NCBI RefSeq assembly: GCF_002949735.1
Contig: NZ_CP026681.1
Location: forward strand, 5,610,001-5,674,000
Reading direction: 5' to 3'
DNA length: 64,000 nucleotides
Source: Nostoc sp. 'Peltigera membranacea cyanobiont' N6
Lineage (GTDB): Bacteria; Cyanobacteriota; Cyanobacteriia; Cyanobacteriales; Nostocaceae
The notes below the pieces were generated by a model. It was not told the DNA's origin. It saw only the letters and a list, made by a program, of their open reading frames with translations, and searched no databases. Positions 1-7,842 of this stretch are shown one piece after another. The position numbers and the translations under genes are program-made. Position 1 is the stretch's first letter. The number at the start of each line of letters is the position of its first letter.

Positions 1-63
1 GTTGGGATGTTGAAGAGAAACGAACCGCAGAGGCGCAGAGAGCGCAGAGAGAAGAAATGAATG

Positions 64-1278
64 TTAGGTTGTGGGTTGTAGGCTGGCTTGGAGTTTGAGT
101 AAGCGATCGCTCGCTGTTTGTAATGTCTCAGGTGTTTTGCTGAAGCAAAATCTGATTAATGAGTGGCCTTTTTCTGGTTGGCTAAAAAAGCTGGAACCTG
201 GAACTACAGCAACACCAATATTTTTGATTAGATGGTAAGTGAATTCAACGTCTGTTTTGTAGCCAAATTTGGAAATATCTGCCAGAACATAATACGCTCC
301 TTGGGGAAGGAAGTAGGGAATGCCAACTCGATCGAGAATCTGTAAGATGCTGTCTCGCTTCTGGTGATAAAGTTTGGCTAGTTCTTCATAATAGGATGGT
401 GGTAGTTGCATGGCAGCAACTCCGGCTCGTTGTAATGGTGCAGGTGCGCCAACGGTGAGGAAATCATGGACTTTGCGAATGGCTCCTGTTAATTTGGGGT
501 TTGCCAAAATGTAGCCGACTCGCCAGCCAGTGACGCTGTAAGTTTTGGATAGACCATTAATGGTAACGGTACGTTCTTCCATACCGGGAAGAGTCGCTAA
601 GGCAATATGTTGAGTGCCATCATAGAGAATATGTTCGTAAATTTCATCAGTGAAGGCTAAGACATCCCACTTTTGACAAAGTTCGGCAATTAGGGTGAGT
701 TCTTCACGGGTGAAGACTTTGCCGGTGGGGTTGTGGGGTGTGTTGATAATAATGGCTTTGGTATTGGCATTGAAAGCTTGACGCAACTGTGCTTCATCAA
801 AAGTCCAATGGGGAGGATGCAGTGTCACGTAGCGGGGTGTAGCACCAGCTAAAATCGCATCGGGGCCATAGTTTTCGTAATATGGCTCAAATACAATTAC
901 TTCATCCCCAGGATCGACTGTGGCCAGCATTACGGATGCCATTGCTTCTGTGGAACCACAAGTGACGGTGATTTGGGTTTCAGGGTCGATATCTAAACCG
1001 AGATACCAACGAACTTTGTTGGCGATCGCATGACGAAATGGGCGATCGCCCCAGGTAATGGCATACTGGTTGACATCTGCCTCTATTGCATCATTTGCTG
1101 CCTGCTTTAACTCCAAGGGACAGGGAAAATCAGGGAACCCCTGAGCCAAATTCACTGCACCATGTTGCAATGCCACCCGCGTCATTTCCCGAATCACCGA
1201 CTCTGTAAATTGGTCTGCCTTCGCTGATATTTTTTTACGCCCAATCTTACTCAACCCGATACCTCCGTTGATTTCCAT
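64..1278 (-). CDS. PLP-dependent aminotransferase, class I/II (methionine/kynurenine aminotransferase-like)
   Basis: Cytosolic fold-type I aminotransferase moving an amino group between an amino acid and a 2-oxo acid through pyridoxal phosphate. The 404-residue length is normal for the family. Visible signatures are NTPHNPTG at about residues 179-186, DEIYEH at 211-216 and the PLP Schiff-base lysine K245 in NGLSKTYSVTGWR. The C-terminal IRFCFSK segment carries the usual substrate-carboxylate arginine. Overall it resembles the subgroup annotated as methionine or kynurenine aminotransferase, but the exact substrate cannot be read from sequence. It is transcribed leftward, away from the MBL-like gene at 1434, with a shared 155-bp AT-rich divergent promoter region between them. 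The first ATG of the frame is taken as start; the sequence before the conserved QFTESVIREMT block is variable, so a shorter start is possible. Confidence 0.9.
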   Translation of the reverse strand: MEINGGIGLSKIGRKKISAKADQFTESVIREMTRVALQHGAVNLAQGFPDFPCPLELKQAANDAIEADVNQYAITWGDRPFRHAIANKVRWYLGLDIDPETQITVTCGSTEAMASVMLATVDPGDEVIVFEPYYENYGPDAILAGATPRYVTLHPPHWTFDEAQLRQAFNANTKAIIINTPHNPTGKVFTREELTLIAELCQKWDVLAFTDEIYEHILYDGTQHIALATLPGMEERTVTINGLSKTYSVTGWRVGYILANPKLTGAIRKVHDFLTVGAPAPLQRAGVAAMQLPPSYYEELAKLYHQKRDSILQILDRVGIPYFLPQGAYYVLADISKFGYKTDVEFTYHLIKNIGVAVVPGSSFFSQPEKGHSLIRFCFSKTPETLQTASDRLLKLQASLQPTT

Positions 1279-1433
1279 TGGCTTTAGGCGGGAATTTCTC
1301 TAAAACCCATAATACAGATACATTTATCGTAGTATACTCAAATTCCAGATTCAGGGGGAATGCAACGTCATAATCTATATACTTAATTATTGATATTAAT
1401 AGTCAATTACTGAAGTAACGATCCAGAATCATC

Positions 1434-2033
1434 ATGAAATCTTTGCACCGTCCCGATCTCTATAGCTGGTCTAATTTCAATCCGGCAAGAAATATTGATT
1501 TCAATGGGATTGCCTGGATTCGCCCAGATGGAAACATCTTGATTGACCCAGTAGCCCTCTCAAACCATGATTGGAATCATCTCAAATCCCTCGGTGGTGT
1601 GGTTTGGATTGTGCTGACGAATTCCGAGCATGTTAGGGCAAGTAAAGATATTGCCGATCAAACTTATGCTAAGATAGCTGGCCCTGTGGCAGAAAAAGAC
1701 ACTTTTCCCATACCTTGCGATCGCTGGTTATCTGATGGTGAAGAGTTTGTACCTGGGTTAAAAGTAATTGAACTCCAAGGCTCGAAAACTCCCGGTGAAT
1801 TAGCTCTGTTACTGGAGGAGACGACTTTGATTACAGGAGATTTAGTCAGGGCACGGAAAGCAGGTAGCTTAACTATATTGCCAGATGACAAGCTGCTGAA
1901 TCGAGAGGAGGCTGTTGCCTCTGTTCGCAGGTTAGCAGAACTGAGTCGGATAGAAGCAGTGCTGGTGGGGGATGGTTGGCCTATTTTTCGTGATGGACGC
2001 GATCGCTTACAGGAACTTGTCGCGACGCTGTAA
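1434..2033 (+). CDS. MBL-fold-like hydrolase homologue, lacking the canonical metal motif
   Basis: A 199-residue soluble protein with beta-lactamase-fold features: an N-terminal strand pair ending in GNILIDPVAL, a WIVLTNSEHVRAS segment where active enzymes have HxHxDH, TLITGDLVRA resembling the third metal-ligand strand, and a C-terminal VLVGDGWPIF strand. The HxHxDH metal-binding motif is not intact; only one His (in NSEHVR) remains. It is therefore either a non-canonical or a catalytically inactive MBL protein. ATG at 1434 is the first start after the divergent promoter region. ribD follows on the same strand after about 180 bp that include an inverted repeat. No functional link to riboflavin synthesis can be shown. 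Confidence 0.7.
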   Translation: MKSLHRPDLYSWSNFNPARNIDFNGIAWIRPDGNILIDPVALSNHDWNHLKSLGGVVWIVLTNSEHVRASKDIADQTYAKIAGPVAEKDTFPIPCDRWLSDGEEFVPGLKVIELQGSKTPGELALLLEETTLITGDLVRARKAGSLTILPDDKLLNREEAVASVRRLAELSRIEAVLVGDGWPIFRDGRDRLQELVATL

Positions 2034-2044
2034 ATGGGTGGGAG

Positions 2045-2145
2045 TTATCAGAAGGGAAAGGGGAAGGCCGTTTTGCCACCCGAACGCGAGTGCGCCTCCC
2101 AGAGTTGGGCTTTTCCCTTTCCCGCTCTTTTTAATTATCAGAAGC
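2045..2145. repeat. Interrupted inverted repeat between the MBL-like gene and ribD
   Basis: GGGAAAGGGGAA near 2056-2067 can pair with TTCCCTTTCCC near 2115-2126, and a T-run follows. It could be a terminator for the upstream gene or an interspersed repeat. An open frame runs through it into ribD but looks non-coding, which is why the later ribD start is preferred. Confidence 0.4.
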
Positions 2146-2213
2146 AAAGCGCGATTCTTCTGTGGAAAGGCTGTGCGATCGCGTGCAGAATATTTACAGT
2201 GTTGCCTAAAATT

Positions 2214-3425
2214 ATGGATAATTCCCCAGTGGTCGCTCAAGCAGATGCATCCTTACCAAATTACACTCAGGAAAATATACATTTAGTGGAGTCAGCAGTT
2301 ATAAAAGAAAAAATCGGAACTGATTTTGACTCTCGCATGATGCTGCGGTGTTTAGAACTTGCTCGCCGCGCTTTAGGACGGACTTCGCCAAATCCGTTGG
2401 TGGGAGCGGTGATTGTCAAGGATGGTGAGATTGTTGGCGAGGGGTTTCATCCTCGTGCAGGTGAGCCTCATGCAGAAGTGTTTGCTTTGCAAGCAGCAGG
2501 CGATCGATCTTGTGGTGCAACAATCTATGTGTCACTTGAACCTTGCAATCACTACGGACGGACTCCCCCTTGTTCGGAAGGATTAATTCAAGCTGGAGTG
2601 GCAAAAGTAGTAGTAGGTATGGTCGATCCCAATCCATTGGTAGCTGGAGGTGGTATTGCCCGTTTACGGGCGGCGGGGATCGAAGTGTTGGTAGGAGTAG
2701 AAGAATCAGCTTGTCGTCAGCTAAATGAAGCTTTTGTGCATCGCATTCTCTACAAGCGACCTTTAGGAATTTTAAAATATGCTATGACTTTAGATGGCAA
2801 AATTGCTACCACCTCTGGTCATAGCACTTGGGTAACAAGCCAAGAGTCCCGCAATGAAGTACATCAATTGCGGGCGGCTTGCGATGCAATAATTGTCGGC
2901 GGTAATACAGTCAGACAAGATAATCCTTATTTAACCAGCCATCATGCAGAGGCACATAATCCTCTGCGGGTGGTGATGAGTCGCCATCTCAATTTACCGG
3001 AAACTGCCCATCTCTGGCAAACTGCCGATGCTCCAACTTTGGTGTTGACAGAAAAGGGTGCTAACCCCGATTTCCAAGAATTGTTGCGAAAACTTGGGGT
3101 GGAAGTCGTGGAATTAACATCGCTTACACCAGATAAGGCAATGGCGTACTTATATGAACGGGGTTTTTGTAGCGTGTTGTGGGAATGTGGCGGGACTTTA
3201 GCTGCCAGTGCGATCGCTCAAGGAGCAGTACAAAAAGTTTTAGCATTTATCGCCCCAAAAATCATTGGTGGTAGCATTGCTCCCACACCTGTGGGCGATT
3301 TAGGTTTTACTACCATGACTGAGGCGTTGTCTCTAGAACGTGTTCGTTGGCGTGTAGTCGGCTCTGATTGCTTAGTAGAAGGTTATTTTCCTCAAAAAGC
3401 CATAGTCAATAGTAATAACACTTGA
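2214..3425 (+). CDS. ribD: Bifunctional riboflavin biosynthesis protein RibD (deaminase/reductase)
   Basis: Cytosolic enzyme performing two consecutive steps of riboflavin synthesis: deamination of the diaminopyrimidine and NADPH-dependent reduction of the ribosyl side chain. The N-terminal deaminase shows the zinc motif as GEPHAEVFAL and EPCNHYGRTPPCSE (HAE...PCxxxGxxPPC). The C-terminal reductase begins near GILKYAMTLDGKIAT, with GGNTVRQDNPYLT and a late WECGGTLAASA motif. The frame is open upstream to 2034, but those residues look like translated spacer. ATG at 2214 gives about 403 aa, a normal length with a short variable N-terminus before DSRMMLRCLELA. No FMN riboswitch is recognisable upstream. 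Confidence 0.93.
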   Translation: MDNSPVVAQADASLPNYTQENIHLVESAVIKEKIGTDFDSRMMLRCLELARRALGRTSPNPLVGAVIVKDGEIVGEGFHPRAGEPHAEVFALQAAGDRSCGATIYVSLEPCNHYGRTPPCSEGLIQAGVAKVVVGMVDPNPLVAGGGIARLRAAGIEVLVGVEESACRQLNEAFVHRILYKRPLGILKYAMTLDGKIATTSGHSTWVTSQESRNEVHQLRAACDAIIVGGNTVRQDNPYLTSHHAEAHNPLRVVMSRHLNLPETAHLWQTADAPTLVLTEKGANPDFQELLRKLGVEVVELTSLTPDKAMAYLYERGFCSVLWECGGTLAASAIAQGAVQKVLAFIAPKIIGGSIAPTPVGDLGFTTMTEALSLERVRWRVVGSDCLVEGYFPQKAIVNSNNT

Positions 3426-3454
3426 CTATCAATCAATTAATCGTGATTTTGCTA

Positions 3455-3673
3455 TCATGAACACTGACGTTCGTGGGCAAGATCGCGGATAAGAGCTAGC
3501 CGAGATTCAATGTAGTGGCTAAGAAAATCCGTTTCGTTAGAATCTAACAACACTTGTGTTTCGGTTTGTTTCACCAACCACTGCACCAAGCTAGCATCAT
3601 CCAGTTGCAAGAGGAGCTTGGCTTGAGCGGTTTCAACCACTGACCAAAGCTGACGCATAATTGTAGGAGTCAT
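3455..3673 (-). CDS. Small conserved hypothetical protein (72 aa)
   Basis: A 72-residue, mostly helical soluble protein converging with ribD 29 bp away. It starts MTPTIMRQLWSVVE and contains VQWLVKQTETQVLL and FLSHYIESRLALIRDLAHE. The composition and length look like a small cyanobacterial conserved hypothetical; I do not recognise a named family. There is no signal peptide or membrane segment. Coding status rests on sensible composition and good placement after ribD rather than on a motif. Confidence 0.55.
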   Translation of the reverse strand: MTPTIMRQLWSVVETAQAKLLLQLDDASLVQWLVKQTETQVLLDSNETDFLSHYIESRLALIRDLAHERQCS

Positions 3674-4053
3674 CAGACCTCAATTGAATAATTTAGCTTT
3701 GCTGTTTTCAGATTACACAATTTCGATCGCACTTTAGGACATTAATGTAGAAGCTGAGACAAGTATTATTAAAAACTTAATAATGGGATTTATAACTTTA
3801 TGAAGATTAAGAATTTGAAACTCAGTTGGAAGATAGGGATTAGGGATTGGGAAGGCAGATTTTCATGAGTTTAGTTGCAAAAGCTAGAAGGCAAATACAC
3901 TCAATTCTAAAAACTGGGTTTTTGTGTTTCTGAAGACCGAAATTATGTTGATTGTAGCTCAGTCAAGACAGTTTTCTAAAGACTATATTCAATCATGAAT
4001 CTGTCTTCTAAGATACAAAAATCTCACTTTTGAGAACAATGGGTTACAGGAAA
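3674..4053. other. Intergenic region without recognisable gene
   Basis: About 380 bp of AT-rich sequence upstream of the small 72-aa gene and downstream of the kinase gene. I see no convincing ORF, RNA or strong repeat here. Confidence 0.5.
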
Positions 4054-5889
4054 TTAACACTGTCTGGCCGTCGAGGGACTGACAAAATCATGTAAATTTG
4101 CATCCCAAACACTGATGTAAATAAAATCACATTGTTGGCGGATAATTTGACCCTTGACTGAACCATTTTTAAAACTAAAATTATCAGACTGACGCTGTTG
4201 TATCTGCTTAAGTCCCTGCTTAATTTCTTCAGTAGCTTGACCATCTAACATTCCATTCAAGGTAGTCTCCATTACCTGTGGGTCTACCGATTGGGCAAAA
4301 GATACCTCAGTTTGACGCAGCACTTTAGAATTTCGATCGAATAAGTAGCCAAGGTCAATTTTGTTTGGCACTAGTTTGTAAACAACAGCACGCGTCTTAC
4401 CCCATGCGCCTCTTAAATCTTGATTTGGTTTGCCAAGGGTAGCTTCTACGGCACTTCTTGATGTGCCTGTAGGAAATGCGGGAACACTTTGTCTGTTGTT
4501 AGTAAAAGCTACTTTACTAGGCGGACGATCGTTCTTCTGTGGTGTTGAAGGTACTTCTGGTGTGGGAACAGCAATATTTTCTGGTTCTGGCTGTGGTGTA
4601 GAACGCACTTCTGGCGCTGGAGTATCTGAAGTTACAGGTTCTTTTTCTGGCTGTGGTGCGGATACAACTGGGGGATTAAAGGTTGGCAAAGGGGCGGGAA
4701 TTACTCGCTGTCGTGGTCGTGAGATGGGTGCAACTGGAACCGGAGAAGTTTGGGAAGAAACGGGCGATTTGCTGGATGTGGGAGTGGGCAAAGATTCTGG
4801 CGATGGGGTGGAACTTGTGGCAATGGTTGTTTCTGGTTGCTGCTGACGAATGATGTTAGGAATTACTACTGCACCAATCAAGCCGCCTACCAGCAAAGTA
4901 CCAACAATCAATGTTGGTTTTTGCCAGTTTCCAGGAGTGGAAGACCCTGGAATCACAGAATTTTTTTGCGGCGAATATAATGGCTGGGTTTGTCGAGTTG
5001 ATGCCACAGTGGGATAAAAATTAACAGTGGGAGTATTTGCACCTAACTCAGGAGGGATATTACTAGCAGATTGCAAAGCGTGTAACATTTTACTAGCAGT
5101 GCTGTAGCGATCGCCAGCATGAGGCTTAATTGCCTGATTGAGGATTGCCGCTAATTGGAAAGAGACGTTAGGGGCATATTGCTGCCAAAGTATTTCCCCA
5201 GTTTTCAGATCGGTTTGTAATTCTTGCGGGTGTTTGCCGGTCAGCAGATAAACCGCCGTTAAACCTAAACTGTAGATATCAGTGCCGTAAACTGGACGGC
5301 CAACAGCTTGTTCGCTAGGCATATACCCAGGCGTACCAATAACGAGCGATCGCGTGGGGTATCCTGGAGGATTCACCACGGAACGGATTGTTTCTTTGAC
5401 TGCACCAAAATCAATCAAAACTGGCTTGTTATCAATCGAACGGAGAATGATGTTCTCTGGCTTGATATCTCGGTGAATAATGCCCTTACTGTGGACATAA
5501 TCTAAAACTGATAGCAGACTCAAGAGAATTTGCCGAACAGCAGCTTCACTCTCAAATCCTTTGGCTTCGACAATTTTTGTCAGAGTTTGGCCGTGAATCC
5601 ATTCTTGGACAAGGTAAAATTGCCCGTTTTCAGAAAAGTAGGCGTAGAGTTTAGGAATTTGGTTACTACTTTCACCTAAATACTCCAAGGTTGCGGCTTC
5701 CCGTTCAAACCGTTGTTGGATAAGTTGGTAATTTTGCGGGTCATTATTGGTTATCGGTTTAAGTTGCTTGATAACACAACGACGGCGAGAAGGCATGTGA
5801 ACATCTTCTGCCAGAAAGGTTTCGCCAAAACCACCAGCGCCGATTACCTGGATAACTTGATAGCGATTGTTTAGCAGGGTTATTGTCAT
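4054..5889 (-). CDS. Membrane-anchored Ser/Thr protein kinase with C-terminal sensor-like domain
   Basis: Hanks-type kinase of 611 residues. The kinase domain spans about residues 8-275: glycine loop GAGGFGETF at 18-26, catalytic Lys K41 in CVIKQLKP, HRDIKPEN at 139-146 (D141), DFG at 160-162 and GTPGYMPSEQ in the activation segment. A Pro/Ser/Thr-rich linker surrounds one membrane helix at about 325-347. A further long proline-rich stretch leads to a C-terminal domain starting near FPTGTSRSAVEATLGKP, of the kind often found at the end of cyanobacterial kinases. Topology should put the kinase in the cytoplasm and the C-terminal domain outside. All catalytic residues are present, so it should be active. 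The substrate is unknown. Confidence 0.92.
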   Translation of the reverse strand: MTITLLNNRYQVIQVIGAGGFGETFLAEDVHMPSRRRCVIKQLKPITNNDPQNYQLIQQRFEREAATLEYLGESSNQIPKLYAYFSENGQFYLVQEWIHGQTLTKIVEAKGFESEAAVRQILLSLLSVLDYVHSKGIIHRDIKPENIILRSIDNKPVLIDFGAVKETIRSVVNPPGYPTRSLVIGTPGYMPSEQAVGRPVYGTDIYSLGLTAVYLLTGKHPQELQTDLKTGEILWQQYAPNVSFQLAAILNQAIKPHAGDRYSTASKMLHALQSASNIPPELGANTPTVNFYPTVASTRQTQPLYSPQKNSVIPGSSTPGNWQKPTLIVGTLLVGGLIGAVVIPNIIRQQQPETTIATSSTPSPESLPTPTSSKSPVSSQTSPVPVAPISRPRQRVIPAPLPTFNPPVVSAPQPEKEPVTSDTPAPEVRSTPQPEPENIAVPTPEVPSTPQKNDRPPSKVAFTNNRQSVPAFPTGTSRSAVEATLGKPNQDLRGAWGKTRAVVYKLVPNKIDLGYLFDRNSKVLRQTEVSFAQSVDPQVMETTLNGMLDGQATEEIKQGLKQIQQRQSDNFSFKNGSVKGQIIRQQCDFIYISVWDANLHDFVSPSTARQC

Positions 5890-5984
5890 GAAAAATCACA
5901 AGCATAGACATCGGAGACACTCCGCCTCTGGGCTTGTCGTCAGACATCGCCCTTTCCAAATGTACATCACATAAGTAAAGCCAG

Positions 5985-6130
5985 GGCGAAGGTCATTCGC
6001 GTCTACACAAGCAAATTTTATCTCTGTGGACTAAGGATTTAAACCCACTTCGTAGTTTTTGGTTGTGTAGACGTGGTTTTTAACCGCCGATTTTGCTCAG
6101 AAAAAGTTAAGGGTTTGAAACCCACGGAGA
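5985..6130. repeat. Nostoc-type interspersed repeat with nested inverted repeats
   Basis: CGTCTACACAA at 6000-6010 is perfectly inverted at 6063-6073, and ATCTCTGTGG near 6020-6029 is nearly inverted at 6122-6131. The core with a GTCTACACAA arm, a purine-rich fold and GTGTAGACG return is a layout I know from repetitive elements common in Nostoc genomes. No ORF lies inside. It sits between the kinase gene and the acidic protein gene. Confidence 0.6.
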
Positions 6131-6134
6131 TGTT

Positions 6135-7187
6135 TTAAGCAAACTCTATAGTTTCAACAAACTCTAAAATACTTTCCTTAATATCTTCAGCTTCTTCTTC
6201 GAGGGAATCGGGAGTTTCGCCGTCAATAAAGCTGTGCTGACTACTAACTATATACAAAAATTCACCACTGATAAAAGCGAGCAGCCCTCGGTAGGCATCT
6301 AATCTGATCGCAGTTCCATTATTTTCTTGCTTAGAAATTGTGGAACCTTTGGGCATATCGATTAACACATAGTAAGCACCTCGCAAAGTATCTTTCAGAT
6401 ATTCGGTATACTCCACAGAAGCATCTGGTACATTGGCAAAAATCGCCTGGGGTACATACTTGTCTACTAAAATTGTTTGTAAATATTCTTCTTGTCCAAC
6501 AGATTCCAGTTCCTCTAACTGTTCTAGGGGGAAAGGATAATAATCGATCCTCAATAAAGTACCGATGTCATCAGAAAAGCCAACTACTCCTTCTTGGCTT
6601 TGAATTCTACCGCCCTGTTGCGGATCGACCGGAATTGGCACAGTAAAATTACTTAAAGGGGATTGATATGTCTGTTCGCTAAAATCTTCTATGACTACTG
6701 TCTCATCTTCGTCATCGTCTGCATATTCTTCCTCTTCTGCTTCTTTAAAGGCTGCAATTACTTCCTTAATAATTTCCTCTGCTTCTTCATCTTCCAGTTC
6801 TAAGGCTGCTTGTAGCTTTTTGAGGTAGGCTTGTTTTGGTTTAGCGATCGCGAGTTCATCGTCTAAAAGCACTATCACCCCAGCTGCAAAACCATCCAGC
6901 ACTAATTCATCCGAGAGAGAGACTTTAGCCGCATTAAACAGAGGCCCAATTCCCTCTTCTTGTGCAATGGAGATGAGTCTATCAACTATTTCGGTGATTT
7001 CATCTTCTGAGTATTCCTCAAAAACCTCGAATTCCCAGAGGATACCCGCTAAACTTTCTGCATCTACATCTTCAATCACGGAATCAGCGATCGCAGTGAC
7101 AGTTGCGATCGCCGCCACCGCCTCTTCTGGACTTAGTGATTCCTCTGATGTCTTTGGTGAGTTAAAAACCTTGTCATATTTGGTCAT
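6135..7187 (-). CDS. Acidic hypothetical protein with TerB-like N-terminal helical region
   Basis: A strongly acidic 350-residue protein. Residues about 20-150 form an all-helical segment (SPEEAVAAIATVTAIADS ... LDGFAAGVIVLLDDELA ... EEAEEIIKEVIAAF) that resembles tellurite-resistance TerB-like domains. An acidic hinge (EEEEYADDDEDET) follows. Residues about 170-350 form a mixed alpha/beta domain with LLRIDYYPFPLEQLEEL and GEFLYIVSSQHSF, which I do not recognise. There is no signal peptide or membrane helix. It is transcribed leftward ahead of the kinase gene, but a repeat element separates them, so co-transcription is uncertain. Confidence 0.65.
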   Translation of the reverse strand: MTKYDKVFNSPKTSEESLSPEEAVAAIATVTAIADSVIEDVDAESLAGILWEFEVFEEYSEDEITEIVDRLISIAQEEGIGPLFNAAKVSLSDELVLDGFAAGVIVLLDDELAIAKPKQAYLKKLQAALELEDEEAEEIIKEVIAAFKEAEEEEYADDDEDETVVIEDFSEQTYQSPLSNFTVPIPVDPQQGGRIQSQEGVVGFSDDIGTLLRIDYYPFPLEQLEELESVGQEEYLQTILVDKYVPQAIFANVPDASVEYTEYLKDTLRGAYYVLIDMPKGSTISKQENNGTAIRLDAYRGLLAFISGEFLYIVSSQHSFIDGETPDSLEEEAEDIKESILEFVETIEFA

Positions 7188-7305
7188 AATTGCTACCTAA
7201 ATTAATCCTTGATAGTAATAACAGATTTAAAGCGACAATGGTCAGTTTAGCAATGGAGCGAATCTTCTAGAGAAAAAGTTGGCGAATACCTGGTTGAATC
7301 AATAT

Positions 7306-7396
7306 AGGACTTACGCAAAAACTCTCTGAAACTCTTATTTCTTTGTGTCCTTTGCGTCCTTTGCGGTTCGTTTTTTCATGATTTTGCGTAAGTCCT
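7306..7396. repeat. 91-bp MITE with 15-bp perfect terminal inverted repeats
   Basis: AGGACTTACGCAAAA at 7306-7320 is perfectly inverted as TTTTGCGTAAGTCCT at 7382-7396. The interior is T-rich and has no ORF. It sits in the 650-bp divergent region between the acidic protein and the amylase gene. The small size with perfect ends fits a miniature inverted-repeat element. Confidence 0.75.
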
Positions 7397-7842
7397 GCAA
7401 TAATTAGTCAAAGATAAGGAAACCTTGTTGACAGCTAATCTCCAGCGCTAATTAATCCGATTTTACAAACTACTTACTAGTCGATATCATGATTTGAGAC
7501 ATATTCCGAAGCGTTCGACGATATTTTTGTAAAAATTTTAATATAAATAAATGAGAGTGATTAATCAAAGGTTTGTAATCAGCCCTGGAGCCGCTTCACA
7601 ATAGCCAAAATATTGTAAATTTTTGTGATGAAGCTATTGTCGTGAATAACTGCTATATTCCTTTGTTTTTATCCTCTAGCAGATGAATTATATCTATCGA
7701 TAGAATTATAAACTAGCTAACGATAGATACCTACACCGCGAGCCGGATGTCACAATACCGATGTTTGTAGTTACACACAATACTCGAAATCTTTGTACTG
7801 TTAGTTCTACAACTGTGAATTACATAAATTTTGAGTCTTTTT
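7397..7842. promoter_or_regulatory. Upstream region of the amylase gene with an imperfect inverted repeat
   Basis: No ORF is present. TTCACAATAGC near 7590 and GCTATTGTCGTGAA near 7634 form an imperfect inverted repeat. AT-rich stretches follow, up to the ATG at 7843. It probably contains the amylase promoter, but I cannot assign -35/-10 boxes with confidence. Confidence 0.4.

Noticed and set aside
2034..2213. Longer ribD start at 2034
   Set aside because: The extra 60 residues come from a spacer with an inverted repeat and show no family similarity; ATG 2214 fits the usual RibD length.
2040..2213. FMN riboswitch before ribD
   Set aside because: No conserved RFN element blocks (AGGG...GGGGC and similar in the right order) could be found.
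4430..4980. Gly-rich plus-strand ORFs
   Set aside because: Shadows of the Pro/Ser/Thr-rich linker of the kinase gene on the other strand.
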